Shown: positions 42,749-51,047 of the stretch, piece by piece
Layout of the letters: each line of letters begins with the position of its first letter
Position numbering within the stretch: position 1 is the first letter of the stretch
Assembly: GCF_041261445.1 (NCBI RefSeq)
Contig: NZ_JBGCCU010000019.1
Span: forward strand, 62,001 to 126,000
Source of the DNA: Catenulispora sp. EB89
Lineage (GTDB): Bacteria > Actinomycetota > Actinomycetes > Streptomycetales > Catenulisporaceae
Reading direction: 5' to 3'
DNA: 64,000 nucleotides
Notes under the pieces: model-generated
What the model was told of the DNA's origin: nothing
The model's database searches: none
What the model saw: the letters and a program-made list of their open reading frames with translations, nothing else
Made by a program: the position numbers and the translations under genes

Positions 42749-44392
42749 TCAGCCGGGCAGGCGGTCCGTGAGCAGGAACGCGGTGAGCGGTCCGGTGACG
42801 CGCGGGTCGCTGAAGTCCACGCCGTGCCCGGACGCGTCGATCGTGACCATGGCGGCCCGGTGCCCGAAGGCGTGCAGGGTCTGGCGCGCGCCGGCGTACG
42901 CGGTGTCGGGGTCGTTCAGGTTCTGCAGCATCAGTACGTCGCGCGGGCCGTCCGGGTTGGGCCGGACCGGCGGCGCGGTCGGGCGGTAGTGCCAGAACGC
43001 GCACGGCCAGACGTTGCCCGACATGCCGTTGGTGAGTGGGTAGCGCTTGCGGTCGGTGGCTGTGCGGGCCGCGTAGTAGGACGGGTCGCTGGGCCAGACG
43101 GAGTCGCCGCAGATCACCGCGTCCTGGGCGGCGATGAAGTTGTCCGGGATCACCAACGGCAGGCCGGGGCCGGACTGGCTGGATTGGCCGGATTCGCTGG
43201 ACAGGCTGGACAGGTCGGCCTGGTCGGCCTGGCTGGATTGGCTGGGTCGGCTGGACCGGCTGCCCGGGACGGCGGTCGGCCGGGTCGCGGCGACCTGCCA
43301 GGCGTGGGCCGCCAGCGGGTAGAAGCTCGGATTGGTCAGCGACGAGTACGTGAGGGCGCGTAGTGCGTTGCCGTCGAGGACCAGGCCGTCGGAGAGCGTC
43401 AGCGGGGACTTGTCGAGCTCGGCCGTCAGGCGGAAGTAGGTGGCGCGGACGGCGTCGGGCGTCGCGCCGAGGTGCAGGGTGGCGTCGCGGGCTGCGAGGT
43501 AGGCGGCCAGCGCCGGGAAGGTCTGGGCCGCGCCCTGGCTGAACAGGCTGATGCCCTCGCGGATGCCGCCGGGGGCGACGACGCTGTCCAGGACCACGTG
43601 GTCGGCGTGGGTGGGGAACAGGCTCGCGTAGACCTGGCCGAGGTACGTGCCGTAGGAGTTCCCGAGGTAGGAGATCTTGCGGTCGCCGAGTGCGGCGCGG
43701 ATGCGGTCCAGGTCGCGTGCGGAGTTCGCGGTGCTGATGTCCGCCAGGTAGGGGCCGCCGGCCGCCGCGCAGTCGTCGGCGACGGTGTGCGCGAAGGCGA
43801 GGTTGGCGGTGATCGAGCCGTCCGGGGCCGGGAACGGGTAGTTGAGCTCGGCGGCGCGGTCGGCGGCGGGCAGGTCGCAGCTCACCGGCGTGCTGTGGCC
43901 GACGCCGCGCTCGTCGAAGCCGATCAGGTCGTAGGCGCCCAGGACGGCGGACGGGAGCTCCGTGGCCATCTGGCCCGGGTAGTCCAGGCCCGAGCCGCCG
44001 GGGCCGCCCGGGACGACGAACAAGTCGCCGCGGCGGTGCGCGGGGTCGGCGGTGCGGATCCGGGAGATCTCCAGGGTGATGGTGCCTTGTGCCGGGTGCC
44101 GGTAGTCGCGGGGGACTTGCAGGCTCGTGCACTGCTCGCGGGGGTCGCGGGGGAAGGGGACGCCGTTGGCGTTGGGGGTCGGGGTGGGGCAGGCGCCCCA
44201 GGTGAGTGCGGCCGGCGCGACGGTGTCGGCGTCGGTGCCGGCGTTGGCTTCGGCGGACGCGCTGGCTGGGGCGATGACCGGGCTGGTGGTGGCGGCCGCC
44301 GCGATCGCGGGCGGCGTCGCGGTGGCCAGCGCGAGGGCTGTCGACAGCAGCGCGGCGCAGGTCACGGCCGTACTGCGGGAGATTCGTGTCAT
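42749..44392 (-). CDS. Secreted S33-type alpha/beta hydrolase (tripeptidyl aminopeptidase-like)
   Basis: 547 residues from ATG 44392, where the signal peptide (STAVTCAALLSTALALATATPPAIAAA) begins. Features: 'CTSLQVPRDYRHPAQGTITLEISRIRTADP', oxyanion segment VPGGPGGSGLD, 'FDERGVGHSTPVSC', nucleophile elbow GNSYGTYLG, and a C-terminal TAP-like region with 'LMLQNLNDPDTAYAGARQTLHAFGHRAAMVTIDASGHG' providing Asp and His. Near residue 385 a Ser/Gln-rich insert (SRSSRPSQSSQADQADLSS and following) interrupts the cap region. Related Streptomyces enzymes clip N-terminal tripeptides. Confidence 0.87.
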   Translation of the reverse strand: MTRISRSTAVTCAALLSTALALATATPPAIAAAATTSPVIAPASASAEANAGTDADTVAPAALTWGACPTPTPNANGVPFPRDPREQCTSLQVPRDYRHPAQGTITLEISRIRTADPAHRRGDLFVVPGGPGGSGLDYPGQMATELPSAVLGAYDLIGFDERGVGHSTPVSCDLPAADRAAELNYPFPAPDGSITANLAFAHTVADDCAAAGGPYLADISTANSARDLDRIRAALGDRKISYLGNSYGTYLGQVYASLFPTHADHVVLDSVVAPGGIREGISLFSQGAAQTFPALAAYLAARDATLHLGATPDAVRATYFRLTAELDKSPLTLSDGLVLDGNALRALTYSSLTNPSFYPLAAHAWQVAATRPTAVPGSRSSRPSQSSQADQADLSSLSSESGQSSQSGPGLPLVIPDNFIAAQDAVICGDSVWPSDPSYYAARTATDRKRYPLTNGMSGNVWPCAFWHYRPTAPPVRPNPDGPRDVLMLQNLNDPDTAYAGARQTLHAFGHRAAMVTIDASGHGVDFSDPRVTGPLTAFLLTDRLPG

Positions 44393-44559
44393 GCCGCGAC
44401 GGTAGGCGGGCCTGGGAACCGTCGTCCTCGGTGCGCGGGTGGAGCTCCGGGTGGAGAGGGGTGGAGACCGGCGGCTCACGGGCCCGCGCGGCGTCGGCAC
44501 CAGGCATTATTGCCGTACCTTGGGTGTGAGGTGTTTCTGATTCTCAAAGGGGGATCCAG

Positions 44560-45900
44560 GTGCGTATCGGGCGGCGGATACTCGCGATCGCAGCGTTCGC
44601 TGCGCTGACCAGCCCGGCGGTGGCGCAGGCCCGCGGCGGGGGCGGCGGCCACGGGTTCGGCGGCGGCGGTGGCGGGGGCGGCGGCCACACCGGCGGCGGC
44701 ATCCACGGGGTGGGGTTCATCGGGGTCGGCGGCGGGTCCCTCGGCGGGTTCGCGGTCATCATTCTGATCATCCTGATCCTGGTGATCGTCTCCCGGCTCC
44801 GGAAGGGGCGCGGGGGCAAGAGCGGCCTGAACACCGGGTCGGACCGTACGGCCCACCGCACGGACGACACGGCGCGGCAGCGGGCCACGCAGATCGAGGC
44901 GCGGGTCGCGGCCATCGCCGACACCGACCCGACGTTCGCCCCCGACGCGCTGAAGGCGCGCGCCGCCTGGCTGTACACGACCGCCCAGCGCGCGTGGACC
45001 GATCGCGATCGCATGGTGCTGAAGCAGATCCTGTCGCCGGTGCTGTACGTGAAGTGGAACGAGGAGCTGAGCGACTACGAGTCGCGCGGCGAGGTGAACG
45101 TCGTGCGGGTGATCTCCGGCCCGACGGTCGAGCTGGTCAACGTCGCGAACCGGGCCGGGGAGACCAGCGACACCGTGACGTTCCGCATCACCGCGACGAT
45201 CGACGACAGCGTGCGCCGCGTGGACGGCACGCGCGCGGTGCGCAAGGACGGCTCGACGCGCCCCGTCGAGTACTGGACGCTGCGCAAGAACGACGCCGGC
45301 GAGTGGATCGTGTCCTCGGTGGAGCAGGCGGCCGAGGGCGCGCACCACCTGACCGACGCGATCGAGACGGACGCCTGGGACCAGAAGGCGGTCGCGCGCG
45401 ACGCGGTGCTGGAAGTGGCCGAGAACGTCTCGGTCCAGGGCGCCGGCGACATCCTGGCGCTGACCAACATCTCCTGGAGCACCGACGCCGACGCCGCCGC
45501 GGGCGACCTGAGCGTGCTGGACGGCCGCTTCGACAAGGCGGTCCTGGAGGTCGCGGTCGAGCAGTTCCTCGAAGAGTGGGCCATGAACGACGGCAGCCTC
45601 GACTTCACGGCGGTCCGCACCCCCAACCGCACGGTCATGCGCAACGCCACGGTCTCCTCGGTCGAGGTCCGCTCGCTGCTCTCCCGCGAGCCGATCATCG
45701 TCCGCGTCATCGTCGCGGCGGAGGGCTTCTACTACGAGGTGGACCGCCGCACGGAGGAAGTGCTCCTCGGCGACGCGCACAAGCGGCGGCCGGTCACGTT
45801 CGCCTTCGACCTGCGGCTCGACGGCCCGTCGGCGAAGGGATGGACGGTCATCGCCGCCGACGCGACGCCGGGGTCGCGGTTGGCGGACCATCGGTCTTGA
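44560..45900 (+). CDS. Tim44-like-domain membrane protein
   Basis: 446 residues, GTG start after AAAGGGGG. A signal-like helix (ILAIAAFAALTSPAVAQA), a Gly/His-rich segment (GGGGGHGFGGGGG and more), a second helix (GGFAVIILIILILVIVSRL), then a soluble domain of about 330 residues with 'RAAWLYTTAQRAWTDRDRMVLKQILSPVLYVKWNEEL', the Tim44-like/NTF2-type fold. Related bacterial proteins are inner-membrane proteins of unknown job. It stands alone. Confidence 0.78.
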   Translation: MRIGRRILAIAAFAALTSPAVAQARGGGGGHGFGGGGGGGGGHTGGGIHGVGFIGVGGGSLGGFAVIILIILILVIVSRLRKGRGGKSGLNTGSDRTAHRTDDTARQRATQIEARVAAIADTDPTFAPDALKARAAWLYTTAQRAWTDRDRMVLKQILSPVLYVKWNEELSDYESRGEVNVVRVISGPTVELVNVANRAGETSDTVTFRITATIDDSVRRVDGTRAVRKDGSTRPVEYWTLRKNDAGEWIVSSVEQAAEGAHHLTDAIETDAWDQKAVARDAVLEVAENVSVQGAGDILALTNISWSTDADAAAGDLSVLDGRFDKAVLEVAVEQFLEEWAMNDGSLDFTAVRTPNRTVMRNATVSSVEVRSLLSREPIIVRVIVAAEGFYYEVDRRTEEVLLGDAHKRRPVTFAFDLRLDGPSAKGWTVIAADATPGSRLADHRS

Positions 45901-45941
45901 GGTGGTGGGGCGGGCCGTCGGCGGTGGGGCAGTAGGGGTTT

Positions 45942-46000
45942 TGCCGACAGCATGCCGCACCCGGCCTCGGCTCGTGGCCGGGTGCGGCATGCTGTCGGCA
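45942..46000. repeat. Perfect 24-bp inverted repeat abutting the DUF429 start codon
   Basis: Arms 45942-45965 and 45977-46000 match at all 24 positions around an 11-base loop. The right arm ends on the A of the ATG of the DUF429 gene. In RNA it would form a very stable hairpin covering the initiation region; in DNA it could be an operator. It may also end the Tim44-like transcript. Confidence 0.9.
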
Positions 46001-46689
46001 TGGGCGATCCGGTGCTGGGCGTGGACGGATGTTCGCAGGGGTGGGTCGGCATCGCGTTGGTCGGCGATCGTGTGGCGGGATTGTTCGCGCCGACCATCAG
46101 CGAGCTGGAAGCCGACGCCCGGAAGCTCGGCGAGATCGCGGTGATCGCCGTCGACATGCCGATCGGGCTTCCGGACTCCGGAGCGCGGCAGGCTGACGCG
46201 CTGGCTCGGCGGTTCGTGGGTCCGAGGTCGTCATCGGTGTTCTCGACACCGGTGCGCGCCGCCGTCGACCTCGACGCGTACGAGTTGTCCGCGCAGGCCC
46301 ACCGGGACCTGGCCGGCGTGGGCCTGACGAAACAGGCGTTCGCGCTGCGGATGAAGATCCGCGAAGTGGACGCCTGGCTGCCGACCGCCGCGTGCCGGGT
46401 CGTCGAGGTGCATCCCGAGGTCAGCTTCGCCGAACTGGCGCGAGAACCGTTGGCGTATGCCAAGTCGACGTGGGCCGGTGCGGAGCTGCGGCGGAACCTG
46501 CTGGCTGCAGCGGGCGTCGTGCTGCCCTCCGGCCTGGGGCCGGTCGGGGCCCGCGCCGGAGTCGACGACGTCCTGGACGCGGCGGTCGCGGCCTGGACCG
46601 CGACCCGCGTTCGGGACGGGCTCGCACGATCCCTCCCCGACCCGCCCGAGTCCTTCAGCGACGGCATCGCCGCCGCCATCTGGCGCTGA
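46000..46689 (+). CDS. DUF429 (RNase H-fold, predicted nuclease) protein
   Basis: 229 residues. 'VLGVDGCSQGWVGIALVGD' and 'VIAVDMPIGLPDSGARQADALARRFVGPRSSSVFSTPVR' are the conserved DUF429 segments with Asp residues expected for an RNase H-like active site; 'EVHPEVSFAEL' follows. Function unproven. Start is ATG 46000; a GTG at 45982 is possible. No Shine-Dalgarno sequence is visible because the initiation region lies within the inverted repeat. Confidence 0.82.
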   Translation: MGDPVLGVDGCSQGWVGIALVGDRVAGLFAPTISELEADARKLGEIAVIAVDMPIGLPDSGARQADALARRFVGPRSSSVFSTPVRAAVDLDAYELSAQAHRDLAGVGLTKQAFALRMKIREVDAWLPTAACRVVEVHPEVSFAELAREPLAYAKSTWAGAELRRNLLAAAGVVLPSGLGPVGARAGVDDVLDAAVAAWTATRVRDGLARSLPDPPESFSDGIAAAIWR

Positions 46690-46697
46690 TCGCCGAA

Positions 46698-47381
46698 TCA
46701 GCTCACGAACTCGTCCGCTCCGTACCGCACCTCGGCCGTGTTCCAGTCGACGCCGAGGCTTTTTGCGAACTTCTGGGCCAGGGGGAGGTTCGCGAGTGGG
46801 GCGATGAGGATGAGGTGGCCGTCGAGGGTCACCGAGCCGCCTTCGAGGGTGGCGCGGGCTTCGGGGTCGGCCAGGAGGGCGTCGTGCAGGTGGGTGACGG
46901 TGACGCCGGGGGCCTGGATCTCGACCGCGTCGGTGTCCGGGGCGGTGGTGGGCAGGCAGCGGAAGGTCAGGACCGACTCCTGGTGGTACTGCTTGGCGAT
47001 GAGGGCGGCGATGTGGTGCAGGCCCGCGGGGCCGACCCCGGTGACGTCGAACTCGCGGGAGCGTTCGTAGGTCGTCTGGTTCAGGTCGCTGGACCAGAAC
47101 ACGCCGTTCAGCAGCGTTGAGGCGCCTGGGCGCGCGCCGTTGGCGCGGATGGTGGCGCGGACTTCGTGCTCGAAGCGGCGCAGGCGGGTCTGGAGGCGGG
47201 GGTCGGTCGGGTCGGTGATGGTCGCCGTGTTGTTCGTGGCGAAGATCTCGTCGGTCGGGCAGGGGTGGTGCGCCGGGGCGGCGTGTGCCGTGGTGGCATT
47301 CGCGGCGGTGGCCGGCAGGAGTGCCAGAGCGCAGGTCGTGGCCAGGGCGAGCAGGCGGCGTCGAGGAGTGGCTTTGTCCAT
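46698..47381 (-). CDS. Secreted protein of unknown function
   Basis: 227 residues from ATG 47381. Signal peptide RRRLLALATTCALALLPATAANATTAHA; the mature part starts with 'CPTDEIFATNNTATITDPTDPRLQTRLRRFEHEV' and has two Cys that could pair (HHPCPT, FRCLPT). No recognised motif. It converges with the DUF429 gene (9-bp gap). Confidence 0.7.
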   Translation of the reverse strand: MDKATPRRRLLALATTCALALLPATAANATTAHAAPAHHPCPTDEIFATNNTATITDPTDPRLQTRLRRFEHEVRATIRANGARPGASTLLNGVFWSSDLNQTTYERSREFDVTGVGPAGLHHIAALIAKQYHQESVLTFRCLPTTAPDTDAVEIQAPGVTVTHLHDALLADPEARATLEGGSVTLDGHLILIAPLANLPLAQKFAKSLGVDWNTAEVRYGADEFVS

Positions 47382-47590
47382 GCCCTGATCAACGATCGCC
47401 GGCGGAGTTCGTTGCGTTGCGGCGTTACGGAGGGGCCCGGCCGCGAAACGCGTAGTTCCACGGGTTCGCGCCGTACCGATCCTGCATAGCGTTGCGCTGC
47501 TGCCGCCGGGGGCAGCGGTCGGCGGATCGCAGCCTCCTGGCATCTGGCAGGCAGTCCGTCGTCGTTCATCTGTTCTAATCGGGGGCCGTA

Positions 47591-50494
47591 GTGGTCAGAA
47601 TCGTGCGGGCCGGCTTGGCCGTGCTCGCGGCAGTGGCGTTGATGCTCGCGCCCGGCGTGGCGCACGCGGACCAGCAGCAGCCGCAGACCGGGCTGGGGCT
47701 CGACATTACGTCGAGTCAGGGCACGTACCGGCCCGGCGAGCAGGTCACGCTCACCTTCCACGTCACGAACCACGGCCCGGCGGCGTGCTCGGTCGGCACC
47801 ATCGCCGACGGCGAAGCCCTGATCGCCTCGGTGACGCGCGACGGCGCCTCGCAGCAGTGGGGCGTCTCGCAGGAGGAGTACAACGTCGACTACGGCGCGA
47901 TCCTGGCCGGCGGCCTCGTCACGGTCCAGCCCGGAGCCTCCGTGGACGTCGCCGTGCACGCCGCCACCGGACCCGGCGCCGCGACCCAGCCGTTGCAGAC
48001 CATGAGCATGCTGCGCACCGGCGTCGGCCTGTCCTCGGTGTGGAGCCTGAACGCCGCCGGCCGCTACGTGGTGTCCGCCCGCTACAAGACTCCTGACATA
48101 CCCGACAGCACGCAGCGGATCTGCGCCGGTGCCACGAACGTGGCCACGGTAGCCTTCACCATCGGCGCCGCGCACAAAGGCTTCCCGTGGTGGCTGCTCC
48201 TCATCGCCCTGGCCGTGCTGGTGCTGCTGATCCTGGTCATCCTGGCGCTGCGTCGCAGCCGTCGCCGTCGGCGCGAGCGCCGTGGAGCTCCGGCCGCCGC
48301 GGCCTTCGCGCTGCTGATCCTGTTCACCGCCACCGCCACCGCCACCGGCGTGCAGGCGGCGCGGCCGCTGCCGGCGCACGCCGACGGCGGCATCGACGCC
48401 ATGGCCGACGCCTGCATGACCAGCTTTACGGGCCCCGGCGTCGAGCCCGGCCTCATGGACAAGATCAAGAAGATGCGCGCCTCGGGACAGCTCAAGATCG
48501 TTCCAGCGCCTGAATGGGGCGACAACACGGACTGGGCGCCCGGAACGATGACCGACGACAAGCCGCCGTACAACGTCGTCATCCACTGGGACCCGGTCAC
48601 CAACAATCTCTTCAAGAACGATTCCGGCGCCCCGAACATGCCTTGTACCAGGCTGCTCCACGAAATGATCCACTCGGAGGGGTTCGCGGATGGTAGCGCC
48701 AATCTGAGCACCACGTGCTACCTGGGCGGCTTTCCGCACGCGACTGAGAAGAACTCGTTCAACAACATGGACGAAGTGCGGACGATCGAATGGGAGAACC
48801 AGTACCGGCTCTCCGAGCACCTCGGCCTCCGGACTCGCCACGATGCCCGGGACGACGGCCTCGCCGGGCCGCTGGACCCGAATCCGGGCATGGTCGGGCA
48901 GCCGGTCCCGCCGGTCCCGGACAGCGCCAAGAACGAGTCTCCCGCCGACCAGGTCGCCGCGGCCATGGGTCAGTGCAGCCCGACCCCGATCGACCCGCTC
49001 CCCAGCCTGTTCGACAAGTTCCTCGCCTGGGTCACCGGCGACCCGCACGTCGGCACCATGGACCACCTCTACTACGACTTCCAAGCCGTCGGCGAGTTCG
49101 AGCTGGCCAAGAGCCGTGACGACTTCGAGGTCCAGGTGCGCCAGGCCCCGCTGGACCCGGCCGACCGCACGATCTCGGTCGTCACTGCGGCCGCGGTGCG
49201 CGCCGGCTCCGACGTCGTCGGCTTTTCCGACGTCGGCGGTGACATCCAGGTCCACCGCGGCGGCACCGTCGTGACCCTGCAGAAGGGCTCCGTCAAGCTG
49301 CCCGGCGGCGGCACGCTCACCCGCCGCAGCGGCGTCTACGACTACGGCGGCGACGGCTACGACGTGCTGTGGCCCGACGGCTCGCGGGTCGCCGTCGACC
49401 CGGTCGGCTCCGAAGGGCTGATGGTCAACGTCACGCCCGCGGCCGCGCGCAAGGGCACCTTCACCGGGCTGCTCGGCGATTTCGACGGGAAGGCGGCCGG
49501 GGACCTGGTCAGCCGGGACGGCAAGACGATCCCGGACCAGCCCGGCTACGACGACCTCTACCACGTCTTCGGCGACAGCTGGCGCGTGAGCCAGAACGAG
49601 TCGCTGCTCGAATACGGACCCGGCCAGTCCACCGCGACGTTCACCGACCGCGCGTTCCCCGACAAGCCGGCGACCGTGGCGAGCCTGCCGCAGTCGGTCC
49701 GGGACCAGGCGACCGCGATGTGCAAGGCCGCGCACGTCACCGATCCGACGCTGCTCGACGCCTGCGTCCTGGACGTCGCGCGCACTGGCGACCCGGCGTT
49801 CGCGACCGCCTACGCGCAGGATCAGGCCAGGCTGGGTACCGCCGGAACTGGCGGATCCACGCCGACCGGCCCGGTCGGCGGTCCCACCCCCGACAAGGGC
49901 CCCAAGCCCGGCGCCATCCTCCAGGACGGCGACGTCGTCACCGGCAGCATCGACCAGGCCGGCGGCACCGTCGACTACGGCCTGAACCTGGCCGCGAACG
50001 AGCAGTTCGAGCTGGTCGACGTCAGCGAGGGCATGAGCGCCGTCGTGCCGGACACCCCGTCGGCGACTCCGATGCTGCCCGGTCCGTTCCAGTTCGCGGT
50101 CGCCGCCAACGGCCAGGCCAAGCTGCGCGTCTCGATACCGAACGGCACGGGGAAGTACTCCTTCCGCTACGTGACTATCAAGCCTCGCACCATCCCGATC
50201 GAGGTCGGCGCACCGGCGTTGTCCGCCGACCTCGATGTGCCGGGCCGGGTCGACGTCTACCGGTTCACCCCGGGCTCTGATGTCACGGCGGTGCAGGTCG
50301 ACAGCACGACGGCCTGCGCCGGCGGCCCGACTTACGGATATGCCGACGATGGTCCGCAGCCGAGTGTGCTGTCTCCGGGGCAGCTGTGCTTCGGGTACGC
50401 GCATCCGGTTTCGCCCGGGGCCGCGGAGCAGATCCTGGTGTGGTCCGACGGTGCGAAGACGATGCCCTATTCGATCAGCTTGCAGAGGTCGTGA
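47591..50494 (+). CDS. Surface protein: Ig-like domain, membrane helix, M91-like metallopeptidase and vWD domain
   Basis: 967 residues, GTG start. Order: signal peptide (1-26); beta-sandwich domain resembling BsuPI-type inhibitors (30-195); membrane helix WWLLLIALAVLVLLILVILAL (about 200-220); RRSRRRRRERR; a second export-like hydrophobic segment ending LPAHADGG (about 235-265); a zinc-peptidase domain with HEMIH at 357-361 and 'WENQYRLSEHLGLRTRHD', like the M91 (NleD/HopH1) family; a vWF type-D-like domain opening GDPHVGTMDHLYYDF (about 483) and ending near residue 750; and a C-terminal beta region. It looks like two exported proteins fused in one frame. M91 members known from pathogens are secreted effectors; the role here is unknown. 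Confidence 0.8.
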   Translation: MVRIVRAGLAVLAAVALMLAPGVAHADQQQPQTGLGLDITSSQGTYRPGEQVTLTFHVTNHGPAACSVGTIADGEALIASVTRDGASQQWGVSQEEYNVDYGAILAGGLVTVQPGASVDVAVHAATGPGAATQPLQTMSMLRTGVGLSSVWSLNAAGRYVVSARYKTPDIPDSTQRICAGATNVATVAFTIGAAHKGFPWWLLLIALAVLVLLILVILALRRSRRRRRERRGAPAAAAFALLILFTATATATGVQAARPLPAHADGGIDAMADACMTSFTGPGVEPGLMDKIKKMRASGQLKIVPAPEWGDNTDWAPGTMTDDKPPYNVVIHWDPVTNNLFKNDSGAPNMPCTRLLHEMIHSEGFADGSANLSTTCYLGGFPHATEKNSFNNMDEVRTIEWENQYRLSEHLGLRTRHDARDDGLAGPLDPNPGMVGQPVPPVPDSAKNESPADQVAAAMGQCSPTPIDPLPSLFDKFLAWVTGDPHVGTMDHLYYDFQAVGEFELAKSRDDFEVQVRQAPLDPADRTISVVTAAAVRAGSDVVGFSDVGGDIQVHRGGTVVTLQKGSVKLPGGGTLTRRSGVYDYGGDGYDVLWPDGSRVAVDPVGSEGLMVNVTPAAARKGTFTGLLGDFDGKAAGDLVSRDGKTIPDQPGYDDLYHVFGDSWRVSQNESLLEYGPGQSTATFTDRAFPDKPATVASLPQSVRDQATAMCKAAHVTDPTLLDACVLDVARTGDPAFATAYAQDQARLGTAGTGGSTPTGPVGGPTPDKGPKPGAILQDGDVVTGSIDQAGGTVDYGLNLAANEQFELVDVSEGMSAVVPDTPSATPMLPGPFQFAVAANGQAKLRVSIPNGTGKYSFRYVTIKPRTIPIEVGAPALSADLDVPGRVDVYRFTPGSDVTAVQVDSTTACAGGPTYGYADDGPQPSVLSPGQLCFGYAHPVSPGAAEQILVWSDGAKTMPYSISLQRS

Positions 50495-50502
50495 GAACCG
50501 CG

Positions 50503-50541
50503 CCGACCGAGCCGAGCCGCGCCCCGGCTTGGCTCGGTCGG
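50503..50541. terminator. Bidirectional terminator
   Basis: A 17-bp stem (50503-50519 with 50525-50541, one G-U pair) and 5-base loop lies between the convergent peptidase/vWD and nuclease-like genes. Confidence 0.75.
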
Positions 50542-50542
50542 C

Positions 50543-50570
50543 GAAGCGGGAAGCGGGAAGCGGGAAGCGA
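50543..50570. repeat. Heptamer tandem repeat
   Basis: GAAGCGG occurs three times followed by GAAGCGA, next to the terminator and ending 4 bases before the nuclease-like stop codon. Confidence 0.85.
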
Positions 50571-50573
50571 AGG

Positions 50574-50978
50574 TCAGAGCCGTGCCCCGTCCACAAGCTC
50601 GACCTTGCCGCTGGAATCCACTGTGTACAGCGCGATCCCCAGCCTGCTCCGCACCTCAGCCGGGACCCGCTGCGCGAACCGGACGATCGACTTGGCCACC
50701 ACCAGCGCATACGCGGTGTCCGGTGCCCCGTCCATCCGCCGCAGGATCTGTCCGTAGCCGGTGTCGAGGTCGGTTCCCGAATCGCGGGTGAAGCCCTTCG
50801 CCTCGACGATGAGCCGGCGGCCGTCGGGGTGCCGGGCGTCGATGTCCGGGTAGTTGCCGTGCGGCGGGAGATCCTTGCACTCCCAGCCCTGCTCGACGAG
50901 CCACGCCGAGAAGGCCTCGACGACGGCGGCCTCGGAGCTGGGCCCGTTGTTGGGGCTCCACATATTCGCGTCTGACAC
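50574..50978 (-). CDS. Small PD-(D/E)XK-like nuclease-fold protein
   Basis: 134 residues. 'EAAVVEAFSAWLVEQGWECKDLPPHGNYPDIDARHPDGRRLIVEAKGFT' fits the restriction-endonuclease-like core: Glu in the first helix, PD, then E-x-K in VEAKG. The rest (TGYGQILRRMD...YALVVAKSIVRFAQRVPAEVRSRLGIALYTVD) is typical of small type-II/Mrr-like nucleases or their inactive relatives. No methyltransferase neighbour is present, so a restriction role is not supported. Confidence 0.65.
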   Translation of the reverse strand: MSDANMWSPNNGPSSEAAVVEAFSAWLVEQGWECKDLPPHGNYPDIDARHPDGRRLIVEAKGFTRDSGTDLDTGYGQILRRMDGAPDTAYALVVAKSIVRFAQRVPAEVRSRLGIALYTVDSSGKVELVDGARL

Positions 50979-51047
50979 CTCCGAAGAATATGTCGGCCCC
51001 GCTCCGGAAGGTCATCCGGGCGGGGCCGACGGGTCAGCGCGGGGCGG

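Noticed and set aside
50574-50978. Restriction-modification system
   Set aside because: The nuclease-like protein has no adjacent methyltransferase or specificity gene.
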